From assembly GCA_963782185.1 (NCBI GenBank), contig CAWAJB010000027.1, forward strand, positions 434,001 to 498,000: a stretch of DNA of 64,000 nt, in the 5' to 3' direction. Position 1 is the first letter of the stretch; each line of letters starts with the position of its first letter. Source of the DNA: RYN-230 sp963782185. GTDB lineage: Bacteria; Actinomycetota; Actinomycetes; Streptosporangiales; Streptosporangiaceae. The notes below the pieces were generated by a model that saw only the letters and a list, made by a program, of their open reading frames with translations, had not been told where the DNA came from and did not search any database. Made by a program: the position numbers and the translations under genes. Below are positions 7,198-15,471 of this stretch, one piece after another.

Positions 7198-9385
7198 CTA
7201 CCGGTACCCGGTCGCCCGCGGTGACCGGGCACGCTTTGCCAGTCGCGAGGACTACATCGAGAACCGGGTCAGCGCACGCAATCCCCAGTTGTGCCAGGTC
7301 ATGCAACAGGCGGCCAACCTGCTCCAGCAGGCCGCCCGGCGGGGCCCCGACCAGGGGTCAGGATGGGTTGGTTTCCCCTGGCTCACCATGGTCTTCGGTT
7401 CGGGCGCGCTCGAACTGCATGACCGGCAAGAGCTGGCCGCCAATGCGTTCGCCGACGCAGTAGGAGAGGAGCTGGCCAAGGCCGACGCCGATAAGCTCCC
7501 CTACTTCGCCTGGGGTAACTCGGCCGAAGACCCGGCGCCCGCGACCAGCGCCCACAATTTCGCACTGGCCCTGGTCAGGGACCGCATGGGTGACGCTAAG
7601 GGCCGTGCCGACGGGCGGATGCTCACCCAGTTCGTGCCGCAGGTGGAGCCTCTCGCGGCCAAGCTGGTGTATGCGGCGTACCTGCTGACCCGCTTTTTTC
7701 ACAGCGTGCGGGCCGGTTTGGGCGAACCGACCTCCCGCTGGGAGTACGACGACGTGGCCAGGCTCACGGCGGAGTCCAGCCGGACTGGCTCAGCCGACGC
7801 CAATAGCGCCACCGAACTGGCGGACCGGATAAGTGGGCTGATGTGGGACATACTCGAGCTGCTCGAGCCTAAAGCGGGGTCAGCTCCTAGCCCGAACACC
7901 AAGGCACCCCAGCCCATCCAGAAGTCGGTCAGTGCGCTGCTGGAGGAGATCATCGGCGGGCTGGAGCCCTCCGGGCGTCACGCAGAGCGCGAACTGCGCA
8001 GCTACCACGTGCGGCTGATCACCGAGGTCGCGTGGTATTTCCTGACCCTGGGCACACCGATCTACCCGGGCTGGACCGACCTGCTGCTGGCTCTGATGCT
8101 GGAGGAGGGCCCGCGGGCCGACCGCAGCTTCCGCAGCGCCCGCCCCCGCTACCCCGACCTGCGCGAGCTGCCCAGCCTGGTGGCGGGAATCTATGAGCCA
8201 GCCACGAAAACTTCGTGGGAGATGACCATGAAGCGGCTGCAGTCCAGCACCGGCGAGGTGGAGGCGGCTGACTGGTCCGATATCGACGCGGACAAGGGCA
8301 GGACCCGGGTCAACCTGTACTGGGCCGCGGCCGAGGTGCTGTGGGCGCAGGCAGAGGCGTGCCAGGAGATTCCGCCCGGGCTCGGCCAGCTGCCGCCGGC
8401 GGCAGCGTTTGTCACCTCGTTCGACCTGGAACTGGACATGGCGCTGCTGGCCACCGCACGCGGGCGCCCGTTCCGGGTGGCGCTGCCGGTCCACCTGATC
8501 CAGCGAATCGATGACAAGAGTGCCCAGGCCGAGCTGTGCTGGCTGATCGCCGACGTGGAGCCGGGTTCGAACACCCCGGACCCTGGTGACCTGTCAGCGC
8601 TGCGGCACCCGGCGAACTGGCGGCTGCTTACGTCCGAATTCGATCCGGGTGAGCTGCGTAAGTATCCCATCGTGATCCATCTCAGTGGCTGCCCCCTGTT
8701 CACGCTGCCCGAGCCGGGCAAGCGCGGGGGTGACGAGGCGATACAGCAGATACTCGCCGCCCTGAGCCACTTCCCCGCCCGGAACGGTGCGGCAGCCAAG
8801 CAGGATCAATATGCCCTAGTCCACGCCGTGACGGTGGACGAGTACCTGGCCCTGCGCCAGTCCGAGGCCGAACTGATCTGGTCGAGCTGGCAGCCGCAGC
8901 AGTCGGAGGCCCGGCGAAGCCGGGCGCTGCCGCAGGAACTGCTGATCAATGGCCGCGATAACCCGCGGTTCTGGATCTCGATGGGCGTGCCGGTGGGCGA
9001 CGCGGCGATCCGCCACCGGCTAATCTCTCAGCTGAGCAGGCAGCGTCTGGTTGCGCTGGGAGCACCAGAGCGCAGGTCTGGGCAGTCGTCAGCGGGGATG
9101 CTTCTCGGTGACGACCTGGAAATAGTGGGGCCCGTCGAGGAGCAGGCCGATGAGGCGGGTCAGCCCATGCCGGCGGTGGACAGTGCCGGGGCGGTTGGCG
9201 TTGCGGTGAATATGCACATCGGAGATGACGAGACCAGCTTGCTTTACTGGGTCGGTTTTGACGTGGTCCAGGACGACTGCAACAAGTTCATCTGGGACCT
9301 GCGCCATTATGTGCGGCATCTGGGCGCCTCCGGGCCCCAAAGGCAGCCGTCACTGACACGGCGGTGCGCCTTGGCGGAAGGATGA
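7184..9385 (+). CDS. uncharacterised 733-residue conflict-operon protein
   Basis: I do not recognise this family. The start ATG at 7184 follows GGAGGA by a proper spacing and overlaps the ATP-grasp stop by 14 bases; an upstream in-frame alternative lies inside the ATP-grasp gene and is unlikely. The protein is mixed helical and soluble, without membrane segments or a P-loop. The N-terminal half has amphipathic helices (LCQVMQQAANLLQQAARRG), the middle has an alpha/beta section (FRVALPVHLIQRIDDKSAQA), and the C-terminus ends in a strand-rich block (VAVNMHIGDDETSLLYWVGF) with WDLRHYVRHLG. It always sits, in this operon, directly before the STAND NTPase, which suggests that the two products act together. 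A relationship to vWA-MoxR-associated proteins came to mind but I cannot support it. Confidence 0.75.
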   Translation: MVLASYRYPVARGDRARFASREDYIENRVSARNPQLCQVMQQAANLLQQAARRGPDQGSGWVGFPWLTMVFGSGALELHDRQELAANAFADAVGEELAKADADKLPYFAWGNSAEDPAPATSAHNFALALVRDRMGDAKGRADGRMLTQFVPQVEPLAAKLVYAAYLLTRFFHSVRAGLGEPTSRWEYDDVARLTAESSRTGSADANSATELADRISGLMWDILELLEPKAGSAPSPNTKAPQPIQKSVSALLEEIIGGLEPSGRHAERELRSYHVRLITEVAWYFLTLGTPIYPGWTDLLLALMLEEGPRADRSFRSARPRYPDLRELPSLVAGIYEPATKTSWEMTMKRLQSSTGEVEAADWSDIDADKGRTRVNLYWAAAEVLWAQAEACQEIPPGLGQLPPAAAFVTSFDLELDMALLATARGRPFRVALPVHLIQRIDDKSAQAELCWLIADVEPGSNTPDPGDLSALRHPANWRLLTSEFDPGELRKYPIVIHLSGCPLFTLPEPGKRGGDEAIQQILAALSHFPARNGAAAKQDQYALVHAVTVDEYLALRQSEAELIWSSWQPQQSEARRSRALPQELLINGRDNPRFWISMGVPVGDAAIRHRLISQLSRQRLVALGAPERRSGQSSAGMLLGDDLEIVGPVEEQADEAGQPMPAVDSAGAVGVAVNMHIGDDETSLLYWVGFDVVQDDCNKFIWDLRHYVRHLGASGPQRQPSLTRRCALAEG

Positions 9386-9390
9386 GACGA

Positions 9391-12078
9391 ATGTCTGCTG
9401 GACCGCAGGCCCCCAGCCTGGAACGATGGCGCGTCGAGTTCGAGCGCCGGGACGCCTGCCCCTGGCCCGGGCCACGCCCGTTGCGCAAATCCGATGGGAA
9501 CCACCTGCTCGTGGGCCGGGATAAGGAGAAGAGCCACTTCCGCCGTGAGGTGGACGGCTACCGGCTGATCCTGCTCACCGGCGACTCGGGAGTGGGCAAG
9601 ACGTCGCTGCTCGAAGCCGGGCTGATCCCAGAACTGACGAAGTCCGGGTACGAGGTCGCGCTATGCCGGGACTGGAGCGGGAGCGCGGAGCAGACCGATC
9701 CGGTGGCGTTCCTGGCCGCGAAAGTGCACGCCGCCTTCCGGGATCGCGCGAAGGACGCGGACTTCCGGCAGAAGGTGCCCGAGGAGCTGCCCCGTGGCTC
9801 AGCGCTGTTCTGGCTGCTCAACCGGAGCCTGAAGGAGCGCTGCGTACTGGTACTCGACCAGTTCGAGGAGCTGATCCGCGACGCGCCAGCGTTGATCGGG
9901 CAGCTGTTCCAGTTGCTGATCGAGATCAATCACCGCACCGAACTACGGGTGGTGATCTCCTTCCGCAGCGAGTTCCTGCACAAGATGGCCGACCTGGAAG
10001 TCGGCGTCAAGGCGTACGCGATGTCCCATGTCGCGCTCAAGGAGATCAACCCGGGTGCGGTCAGGGACGTTGTGCTGGCGGCCAACCACGACGGCCAGGT
10101 GGCCATCGAGGAGCCGGCCGCCGACCTGATAGCTGAGCTGTGGCATGACGCCCGCGGCGACAGCGGGGCTAACATCAGCGCCCGGCGCGACCAGCTGGGG
10201 CTGCTGCACCTGCAGGCGCTGCTGTACGTGCTGGCCGACAGGGCGGGCGCGGGCCCGGTGACGCTGGCGCACGTCGAGGCGATAGCCGGGGGGCGCAAGC
10301 CAGGGGACCTGTTCGTGCACAGCCTGGAAGAGGCGGTGCGGGTCAAGCTGGCGAGGTGCCGGGATGCGAGTTCCACGGTGGGCCTGGACCGGTACCTGAT
10401 CGAGGGGGCTACCCGCTCTGTGGTGGAGGCGGTACGCCACCTGTCGAGCGCCGGTTACAAGCTGGTCCGTGAGGCCCGTGACCTGATGTCGGCCACGCTG
10501 GGTGACCGGCAGGGGACACTGACCCGGGCGCTGGCGGCATCATCGGCGGGGGACGGGTCGCCCCCGGATGGCCCGCTCCGGGATAACCAGCTGGACGGAC
10601 TGCTCAACGTCATGCTGGACATGATCCTGCCCGAGCAGGCTCCGGACCAGGCTGACCTGCTCGGGTCGCCCAGGATGGCTATCGCCTCCGCCAGTGACCG
10701 GGAGTTCCCCGCGCCCGCTGGTGGACGTGGCTGGGCCGAGCGGCTGCACGAGGGTGTGGCCCCGGCCAGCGCCGACCCGTTCAAGGTGAGCTGCGGGCCG
10801 ATGTTCGGGCTGGCGCCAGCGGCGGTGCTGGTGGAGGAGCTGCGGCGGTTCGTGCTGGCGCTGCAGTGGCTGCAAGCCAGTTCGCTGGTGCGGATCAGCA
10901 CACCGGGCAGTGGCGGGGCGATGGTGGCGCTGATCCACGACGGGTTCGGGGTGGCGCTGGAGCGTTGGGCACAGAGCGCATCCGGCGGGCCCGGCTTTGA
11001 GCTGACCGCCCTGACCTCGCCTCAGGGCGGATCGTTCAACTGGAAGTCTCCGGCCACCAGCAAGCCGGAATGGCCGGAGCTGGACGGGGCCATGCGGCCA
11101 GCTGTGCTGGCCAACCTGCGCTGGCGTGGGGCCTGGGTGCGGGCCAACTTCCGGCAGGTCACCTTCGTCAACTGCGACCTGCGCGGGACCGCGTTCGACG
11201 GTTGTGTGTTCCACGGGGTCAGCTTCGTCAACTGCCTGCTCGACGGGGCCATGCTCACCGACTGCACGATCAGCGGTACCCCTAGTCCGGCCCAGGAATG
11301 GAGCGAGAGCCAGCCGACCTTCATCGTGCAGGCGAGCGAGCCGCTGGTGGCGGTCATCAGCCAGTACCGCGGCGAGCACGCCCGCGGCAGCCAGCTGCTG
11401 TCCCAGCTGCCCGGGCTGCCCGCTGTCCCGGCCGGCACCGTCCATGCCGGCCAGCCGTACCCGCTGGACCAGGAACGCGGCGGGCTGGTGATCTACGGCG
11501 GCCGGGTGTCGTCGCTCATCGTCCGGTCCTGCTGGTTCGCTCCAGACGGCCAGTTCTCCGTCCGCAACGTGGCTGGCTCTGGTTTCGAAGTGGTGGAGCA
11601 GCCGGGCGGCCGGTTCGAGTTCTTCGGCAGCGCCCTGCGCCACCTCGAATTCTCCCAGGTCATCACGGAGGACAGCCCAAGCAGCGCGGGCAGCGCGGCC
11701 CAGGTGGCGAAGGACGGCGGCGAACTGCGGGTAGAGCTGAAGGCCTCGAGCATCGCCCAGGCCTGGTTCAGTTCCGGCCTCCGCGGCCACCTGCTGGCCA
11801 CCAACTGCCAGCTACTGCAGGTGTGGAACGGCTCACGTGAGCTGACCGCAGCCGCTACCAACTGCACCTTCCACGGCATCGTTGGCGTTGAGACCGGCCC
11901 AGACTCTGCGCCCATCGTGCCCGGCGAGGCCAACGTCCCGCTGGCCGAGGTTCTCGACAACCCGTGGGTGGGCCTGCGCACCGGACGGATGGACTACCGC
12001 CGCGACCCGTCCCTGGAGTTTACCGAGGCGGAGGATGAGACTCCTGCCGCGGCTATGCCGGCGTCGGCGGACTCCTGA
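9391..12078 (+). CDS. nSTAND1-type NTPase with C-terminal pentapeptide-like repeats
   Basis: The ~895-residue product opens with PWPGPRPLRKSD...LLVGRDKEKSHF, the entry signature of novel-STAND-1 NTPases. The P-loop GDSGVGKT is at residues 64-71 and Walker B CVLVLDQFEEL at 151-161, with IEINHRTELRVVISFRSEFL as the sensor strand. After the NTPase and helical arm, residues of about 575-628 are pentapeptide-like (ANFRQ VTFVN CDLRG TAFDG CVFHG VSFVN CLLDG AMLTD). A beta-rich tail follows. Two start codons are possible: ATG 9382 overlaps the previous stop, while ATG 9391 has GGAAGG at a better distance, so I use 9391. STAND NTPases act as ligand-gated switches in bacterial immunity. The repeat tail replaces the usual WD40 or TPR sensor and may form the ligand- or partner-binding surface. 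Confidence 0.8.
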   Translation: MSAGPQAPSLERWRVEFERRDACPWPGPRPLRKSDGNHLLVGRDKEKSHFRREVDGYRLILLTGDSGVGKTSLLEAGLIPELTKSGYEVALCRDWSGSAEQTDPVAFLAAKVHAAFRDRAKDADFRQKVPEELPRGSALFWLLNRSLKERCVLVLDQFEELIRDAPALIGQLFQLLIEINHRTELRVVISFRSEFLHKMADLEVGVKAYAMSHVALKEINPGAVRDVVLAANHDGQVAIEEPAADLIAELWHDARGDSGANISARRDQLGLLHLQALLYVLADRAGAGPVTLAHVEAIAGGRKPGDLFVHSLEEAVRVKLARCRDASSTVGLDRYLIEGATRSVVEAVRHLSSAGYKLVREARDLMSATLGDRQGTLTRALAASSAGDGSPPDGPLRDNQLDGLLNVMLDMILPEQAPDQADLLGSPRMAIASASDREFPAPAGGRGWAERLHEGVAPASADPFKVSCGPMFGLAPAAVLVEELRRFVLALQWLQASSLVRISTPGSGGAMVALIHDGFGVALERWAQSASGGPGFELTALTSPQGGSFNWKSPATSKPEWPELDGAMRPAVLANLRWRGAWVRANFRQVTFVNCDLRGTAFDGCVFHGVSFVNCLLDGAMLTDCTISGTPSPAQEWSESQPTFIVQASEPLVAVISQYRGEHARGSQLLSQLPGLPAVPAGTVHAGQPYPLDQERGGLVIYGGRVSSLIVRSCWFAPDGQFSVRNVAGSGFEVVEQPGGRFEFFGSALRHLEFSQVITEDSPSSAGSAAQVAKDGGELRVELKASSIAQAWFSSGLRGHLLATNCQLLQVWNGSRELTAAATNCTFHGIVGVETGPDSAPIVPGEANVPLAEVLDNPWVGLRTGRMDYRRDPSLEFTEAEDETPAAAMPASADS

Positions 12079-12104
12079 CCTACCGAAGGAGCAAGGAGAG
12101 GCAC

Positions 12105-12152
12105 ATGCGGCCGGGCCAGCCGGGCGGCGCCACCCCCGGTGGTGAGCTGTGA
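12105..12152 (+). CDS. 15-residue mini-ORF (MRPGQPGGATPGGEL)
   Basis: ATG 12105 is preceded six bases upstream by AGGAG and by a second AAGGAG, one of the strongest ribosome-binding sites in the operon. The frame is MRPGQPGGATPGGEL and stops at TGA 12150-12152, overlapping the GTG start of the next gene (GTGA). It therefore looks translated and coupled. It could be a leader peptide that drives translation of the downstream gene, a very small effector, or a modified-peptide precursor for the radical SAM/ATP-grasp enzymes. No homology can be judged at this length. Confidence 0.4.
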   Translation: MRPGQPGGATPGGEL

Positions 12153-13444
12153 CCGAAGACCCGTGGTCCGCGGTGACCACGGCGGTTATCGTGCCGGTGA
12201 CGCTGCGGGCCTGGCCTGCTGGTCTGACCGATGGCCCGCTGCCATTGCCCTTCTCGACGGGTGCCGGGGCAGCCAGGGCTGACCGAGCGGCCCGGTCCAG
12301 TTACTTCAATGCGCACACCGCGCGGGCGCTGTACGGCCCGGCCGGCACAGGCTCTGGCCGCGGCGCTTCCGGCCCACCACGGGACGGCGGCCCGCGCCGG
12401 GGGTACCGCACGCTGGGTCCCGATCGTGCGGACCTGTTTCCCACCCGGGTGACAGCGGTGGAGGTACTCAGCCACGGCGTCACCAGGGCGGGGCGGGCAC
12501 TGGTGATCGTTCACCTGTGCCTGCCCACCAAGGACCCGCTGGCCGAGCTCGAGGAGCTGACTGTGCCGCGCATAACCAGCAACGGCAACCGGGTGCTTGA
12601 CTGGCTCGAAATCGACCGGGCCGGGTTCCCGCTGGCCGGTGTGATCGAGCCGGTGGATGCGACGGTCCGCCCGTTTGCGGTAACCCTCGCGGTCCCGCAC
12701 GGGGAGCTACCGGACGGGCCGTTCGGCCCATCATTCCCCTGGAACCCGCTGCAGCAGTGGCTGTTCGCGTTCGCCTCCGCCCGGACCACGAGCCTCTTCC
12801 CCGCGGACCCCGAGGACACCTCGCTGCTGGACGGGTTCGTGCGGCTGTCCCAGGACTGGTCGGCCATGGTGCTGCGGGACGGGGTCTCGTTCGTCGGGCG
12901 CAAGCCGGTCACCGAGAGCTTGTACCTGCGCGACTCGGCCGACGCCTACGTCCGCTCGATATACCTCGACGCTCTCCTGCTGGGACTGATCCAGCAGGCG
13001 GAGCTGGGCGCGATCATGGGGCGGCTGGCTGATCTCGGGGGGCCGCTGGACCGGCTGCCCGATCTGCTCGCCCTGGAAGAGGATGTCAGCCAGTTCCGGA
13101 ACATCTACTGGTGGCAGCACCTGACCTCGCACGGCACCGGTAACCGGCTGCTGGTCGAATTTCAGCGGCAGCGGGCCACTCCCCGGTTGTTCGAGCAAGT
13201 AGTGCGGGAGCTCGACGACTACTCTCGGCACGCGACACTGCGGGCCGACCGCCAGGAACAGCGCCAGCTGGCCCGGGTCAACGTGCTGCTCAGCGTGCTG
13301 ACTGTGCTGACCGTGCCGATGACCCTGCTGCAGGTCATGATCGACGCACGGGTACCTTTGTCCTGGACCTGGCGCCTGGCCGTCGTCGGCGCTTCCGCGC
13401 TGGTGCTGCTGCTGGTCTTCCGCAGGCTCAACCGGCGGCGGTGA
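12149..13444 (+). CDS. uncharacterised protein with two C-terminal membrane helices
   Basis: The 431-residue product is the last gene of the plus operon and starts at GTG inside the preceding mini-ORF stop. About 370 residues are soluble, with an alpha/beta N-terminal part and a helical section (EFQRQRATPRLFEQVVRELDD). A charged helix RADRQEQRQLARVNVLLSVL leads into two hydrophobic segments near residues 377-400 and 408-425, and the protein ends in RRLNRRR. That topology, a large cytoplasmic domain, a long helix and two terminal membrane helices, resembles CorA-like channels, but no GxN motif is present. I infer a membrane-anchored effector or sensor for the operon. Its 3' end overlaps the convergent carbamoyltransferase-like gene by 17 bases. 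Confidence 0.7.
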   Translation: MTEDPWSAVTTAVIVPVTLRAWPAGLTDGPLPLPFSTGAGAARADRAARSSYFNAHTARALYGPAGTGSGRGASGPPRDGGPRRGYRTLGPDRADLFPTRVTAVEVLSHGVTRAGRALVIVHLCLPTKDPLAELEELTVPRITSNGNRVLDWLEIDRAGFPLAGVIEPVDATVRPFAVTLAVPHGELPDGPFGPSFPWNPLQQWLFAFASARTTSLFPADPEDTSLLDGFVRLSQDWSAMVLRDGVSFVGRKPVTESLYLRDSADAYVRSIYLDALLLGLIQQAELGAIMGRLADLGGPLDRLPDLLALEEDVSQFRNIYWWQHLTSHGTGNRLLVEFQRQRATPRLFEQVVRELDDYSRHATLRADRQEQRQLARVNVLLSVLTVLTVPMTLLQVMIDARVPLSWTWRLAVVGASALVLLLVFRRLNRRR

Positions 13445-14351
13445 CCCTCGAAGTCCAGCCGGGCCGGCCCGCCAGCAGCCAGTGCAGCACCGCCATCCGC
13501 ACCTGGACACCGAGATCGCTGTGCTCGAAGATGCGCACCCGGTGGTCAGGGCGTAGGTCGTCAGAGATCTCGTCGATGACCGGCAGCGGAGAGAGGACCA
13601 CGGCGCACGGGCCGAGCGTCTTGGCGGTTCGCGCGTTCAGTGCATACCCGGAGCGCTCTTCGGCGGTGAGGCGGCCAGCGCCCAGCCCTTCGGGCAGGCC
13701 GGGCAGGACAAGTACATCGATGCCGGTGAAATCCACCTCTCCCTGCTCCTTGGTGCGGGAGGCGAGGCCCGCGGACAGGGCAACCTGGTGATCGCGGCGA
13801 GTGGCCGGGGCGATCAGGGTGAGACGCCGGGGTGGCCGGCGTGACAGCAGTGACAGCAGTGACCTGGTTGCCCGGAGCGTCAGATCGCCGCAGATGCCGA
13901 CGTGCAGGTCCGCCACCGGGCCGGTCAGCTGCTCAATGGCGAACACGTCGATCAGGGCCTGGGTGGGGTGCTCGCCTCCGGGATCCCCACCGTTGATCAC
14001 GGGCACCGGGCTAACGGCCCGCACCATGGCCCGGTCGAGCGGCCGGTCTGTCCGCACCACCAGCAGGTCAGCCATCCCGCCCAGCGTGCGCAGGGTGTCG
14101 GCGAAACTCTCCGCCTGGGTCATCTCCGCGCCGTCACGCGACGACTCGACAGTGACTGGGGTGCCGCCCAGCCGCACGGTGGCCACCGCGAACCCCACCC
14201 GGGTGCGCAGCGAGCCGGAGAGGAACAGCAGCCCGCTGACGAACGGGGGCACGGCCAGGGCGCGTGGCGCTGCCGCGGCGGAGAGTATCTGCTGGATGGC
14301 CGTATCGTCCAGATCAGCGATGTCCAGCAGGTGGGGGAGCTCAGACGACAT
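13428..14351 (-). CDS. aspartate/ornithine carbamoyltransferase-like protein with altered active-site motifs
   Basis: The ~307-residue product has the carbamoyltransferase fold signals SGSLRTR (45-51, carbamoyl-phosphate site, normally S-T-R-T-R) and EHPTQALID (127-135, the HPTQ motif). The third motif is SPLPVIDEI (254-262), where aspartate carbamoyltransferase has HPLPRVDEI: both the His and the Arg are replaced. Carbamoyl-phosphate binding may persist, but the acceptor is unlikely to be aspartate. No pyrimidine or arginine genes are nearby. Instead it ends an operon with the second radical SAM enzyme and an FAD oxidoreductase. ATG 14351 gives an 11-base overlap with the radical SAM stop; GTG 14381 is the alternative. 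A role in a specialised pathway is inferred. Confidence 0.8.
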   Translation of the reverse strand: MSSELPHLLDIADLDDTAIQQILSAAAAPRALAVPPFVSGLLFLSGSLRTRVGFAVATVRLGGTPVTVESSRDGAEMTQAESFADTLRTLGGMADLLVVRTDRPLDRAMVRAVSPVPVINGGDPGGEHPTQALIDVFAIEQLTGPVADLHVGICGDLTLRATRSLLSLLSRRPPRRLTLIAPATRRDHQVALSAGLASRTKEQGEVDFTGIDVLVLPGLPEGLGAGRLTAEERSGYALNARTAKTLGPCAVVLSPLPVIDEISDDLRPDHRVRIFEHSDLGVQVRMAVLHWLLAGRPGWTSRVTAAG

Positions 14352-15471
14352 GAGGGAGACCGTACGCCAGTGTGGCGTCACCGTTACCGTGTGTGTCGGG
14401 CAGGGTCAGGGTGTTGTGTGCGCAGGGGATGCAGGCCGGGCCCAGCGCTACCCCGAAGCGCTGGGTGATCTCCCGGGCGCCGAGGTAGGCCTCCTCCAGG
14501 TAGCTGGCCGCGGGCACCGGGTAAGCCCGCAACGGGGTTGATGGGTCGGGCCGGAATGGGCTCAGCACTGGCACGCAGCCGCGCTCGGCGATAGCCGCCA
14601 CGCCGGCCAGCGTGTCCTCCAGTGGCTCCAGCCCGGTCATGAGCATCGACCGTACCCGCTCACCGCCCAGTTCAGCCGCGCCCCGGGACAGGTAGTCCAG
14701 GTAGTGATCGCGGCCCTGCTTGTGCTTGCGGGGCATCCGGAGGCGCGCCTCACGTTCTCCCCACAGCTCCAGGTTGACCGAAATCTCGGCCACGCCCAGG
14801 CTGGCCAGCCAGGGGAGGTCCATCACCTCCTCGATCGGCACCATCATGATGTCTACTGGCACCCTGGGGAAGCCGGTGATGATCGCTTCGTACACCTCCC
14901 GTACGTACTGGTAGTCCGCTGGCCTCGGCGTGCCACCGGATATCAGGATGTGGTGCGCAGGCTGTACGGCGTCCGCCAGAGCGACGCCAGTCACATCCAC
15001 GAGCCCCTCGACACTCTTGCGGCGGTACCGGAACTCGTATGGTAGGTCGCAGAACGTGCAGGTGAAGGCGCATCCTTCGATCGGCGAGATGCGGACCCGG
15101 TCGGCATGGGTGAAGGCATACGAGTTGTACTCCTCGCCTGCGGTATTCCGGAGCCCGTGAAAACGTGGCGGAAGCCAGAACGCCGCCCGTGCGCCCAGTC
15201 CCCGTCCCTCCACGGCGAGGCCGTCGCCGTTCCGGACCAGGCGGTAAGGCGGGGCGACAACGAAGTTGGCGTTGTGGGTGGCAATGGGGGCGTTGACCCA
15301 CACGTCTCCCTCGAGCACGAGGATGATGCCTGATGTAGAGGCATAGTCGGCCGGCGTCAGGGGCCGGTCGCCGTTATGGGCCGCGATGTACCTGATGGCT
15401 TCGTCGGTCATCGCGAGGCCATCGGCCAGCAAACCGAACTTGAGCCGTTCAGCGGCCGTCAGCACCGTCAT
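14341..15471 (-). CDS. radical SAM enzyme, paralogue of the one at 3249-4364
   Basis: The 376-residue product has the cluster motif CAFTCTFC (Cys134, Cys138, Cys141), the glycine motif ILISGGTPRP and a C-terminal ACIPCAHNT (Cys347, Cys350). The same order and spacing occur in the radical SAM protein that opens the plus operon, and blocks such as DRVRISPI, NLELWGE, MPRKH and PVLSPFRPD align directly, so the two are paralogues. They probably act in sequence or on related substrates. The ATG overlaps the stop of the FAD oxidoreductase gene (ATGA), and its own stop overlaps the start of the carbamoyltransferase-like gene, making a three-gene coupled operon. The substrate is unknown. Confidence 0.85.
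   Translation of the reverse strand: MTVLTAAERLKFGLLADGLAMTDEAIRYIAAHNGDRPLTPADYASTSGIILVLEGDVWVNAPIATHNANFVVAPPYRLVRNGDGLAVEGRGLGARAAFWLPPRFHGLRNTAGEEYNSYAFTHADRVRISPIEGCAFTCTFCDLPYEFRYRRKSVEGLVDVTGVALADAVQPAHHILISGGTPRPADYQYVREVYEAIITGFPRVPVDIMMVPIEEVMDLPWLASLGVAEISVNLELWGEREARLRMPRKHKQGRDHYLDYLSRGAAELGGERVRSMLMTGLEPLEDTLAGVAAIAERGCVPVLSPFRPDPSTPLRAYPVPAASYLEEAYLGAREITQRFGVALGPACIPCAHNTLTLPDTHGNGDATLAYGLPHVV

Noticed and set aside
12149..13444. CorA-type magnesium channel
   Set aside because: Two terminal membrane helices fit, but the GxN signature is absent.
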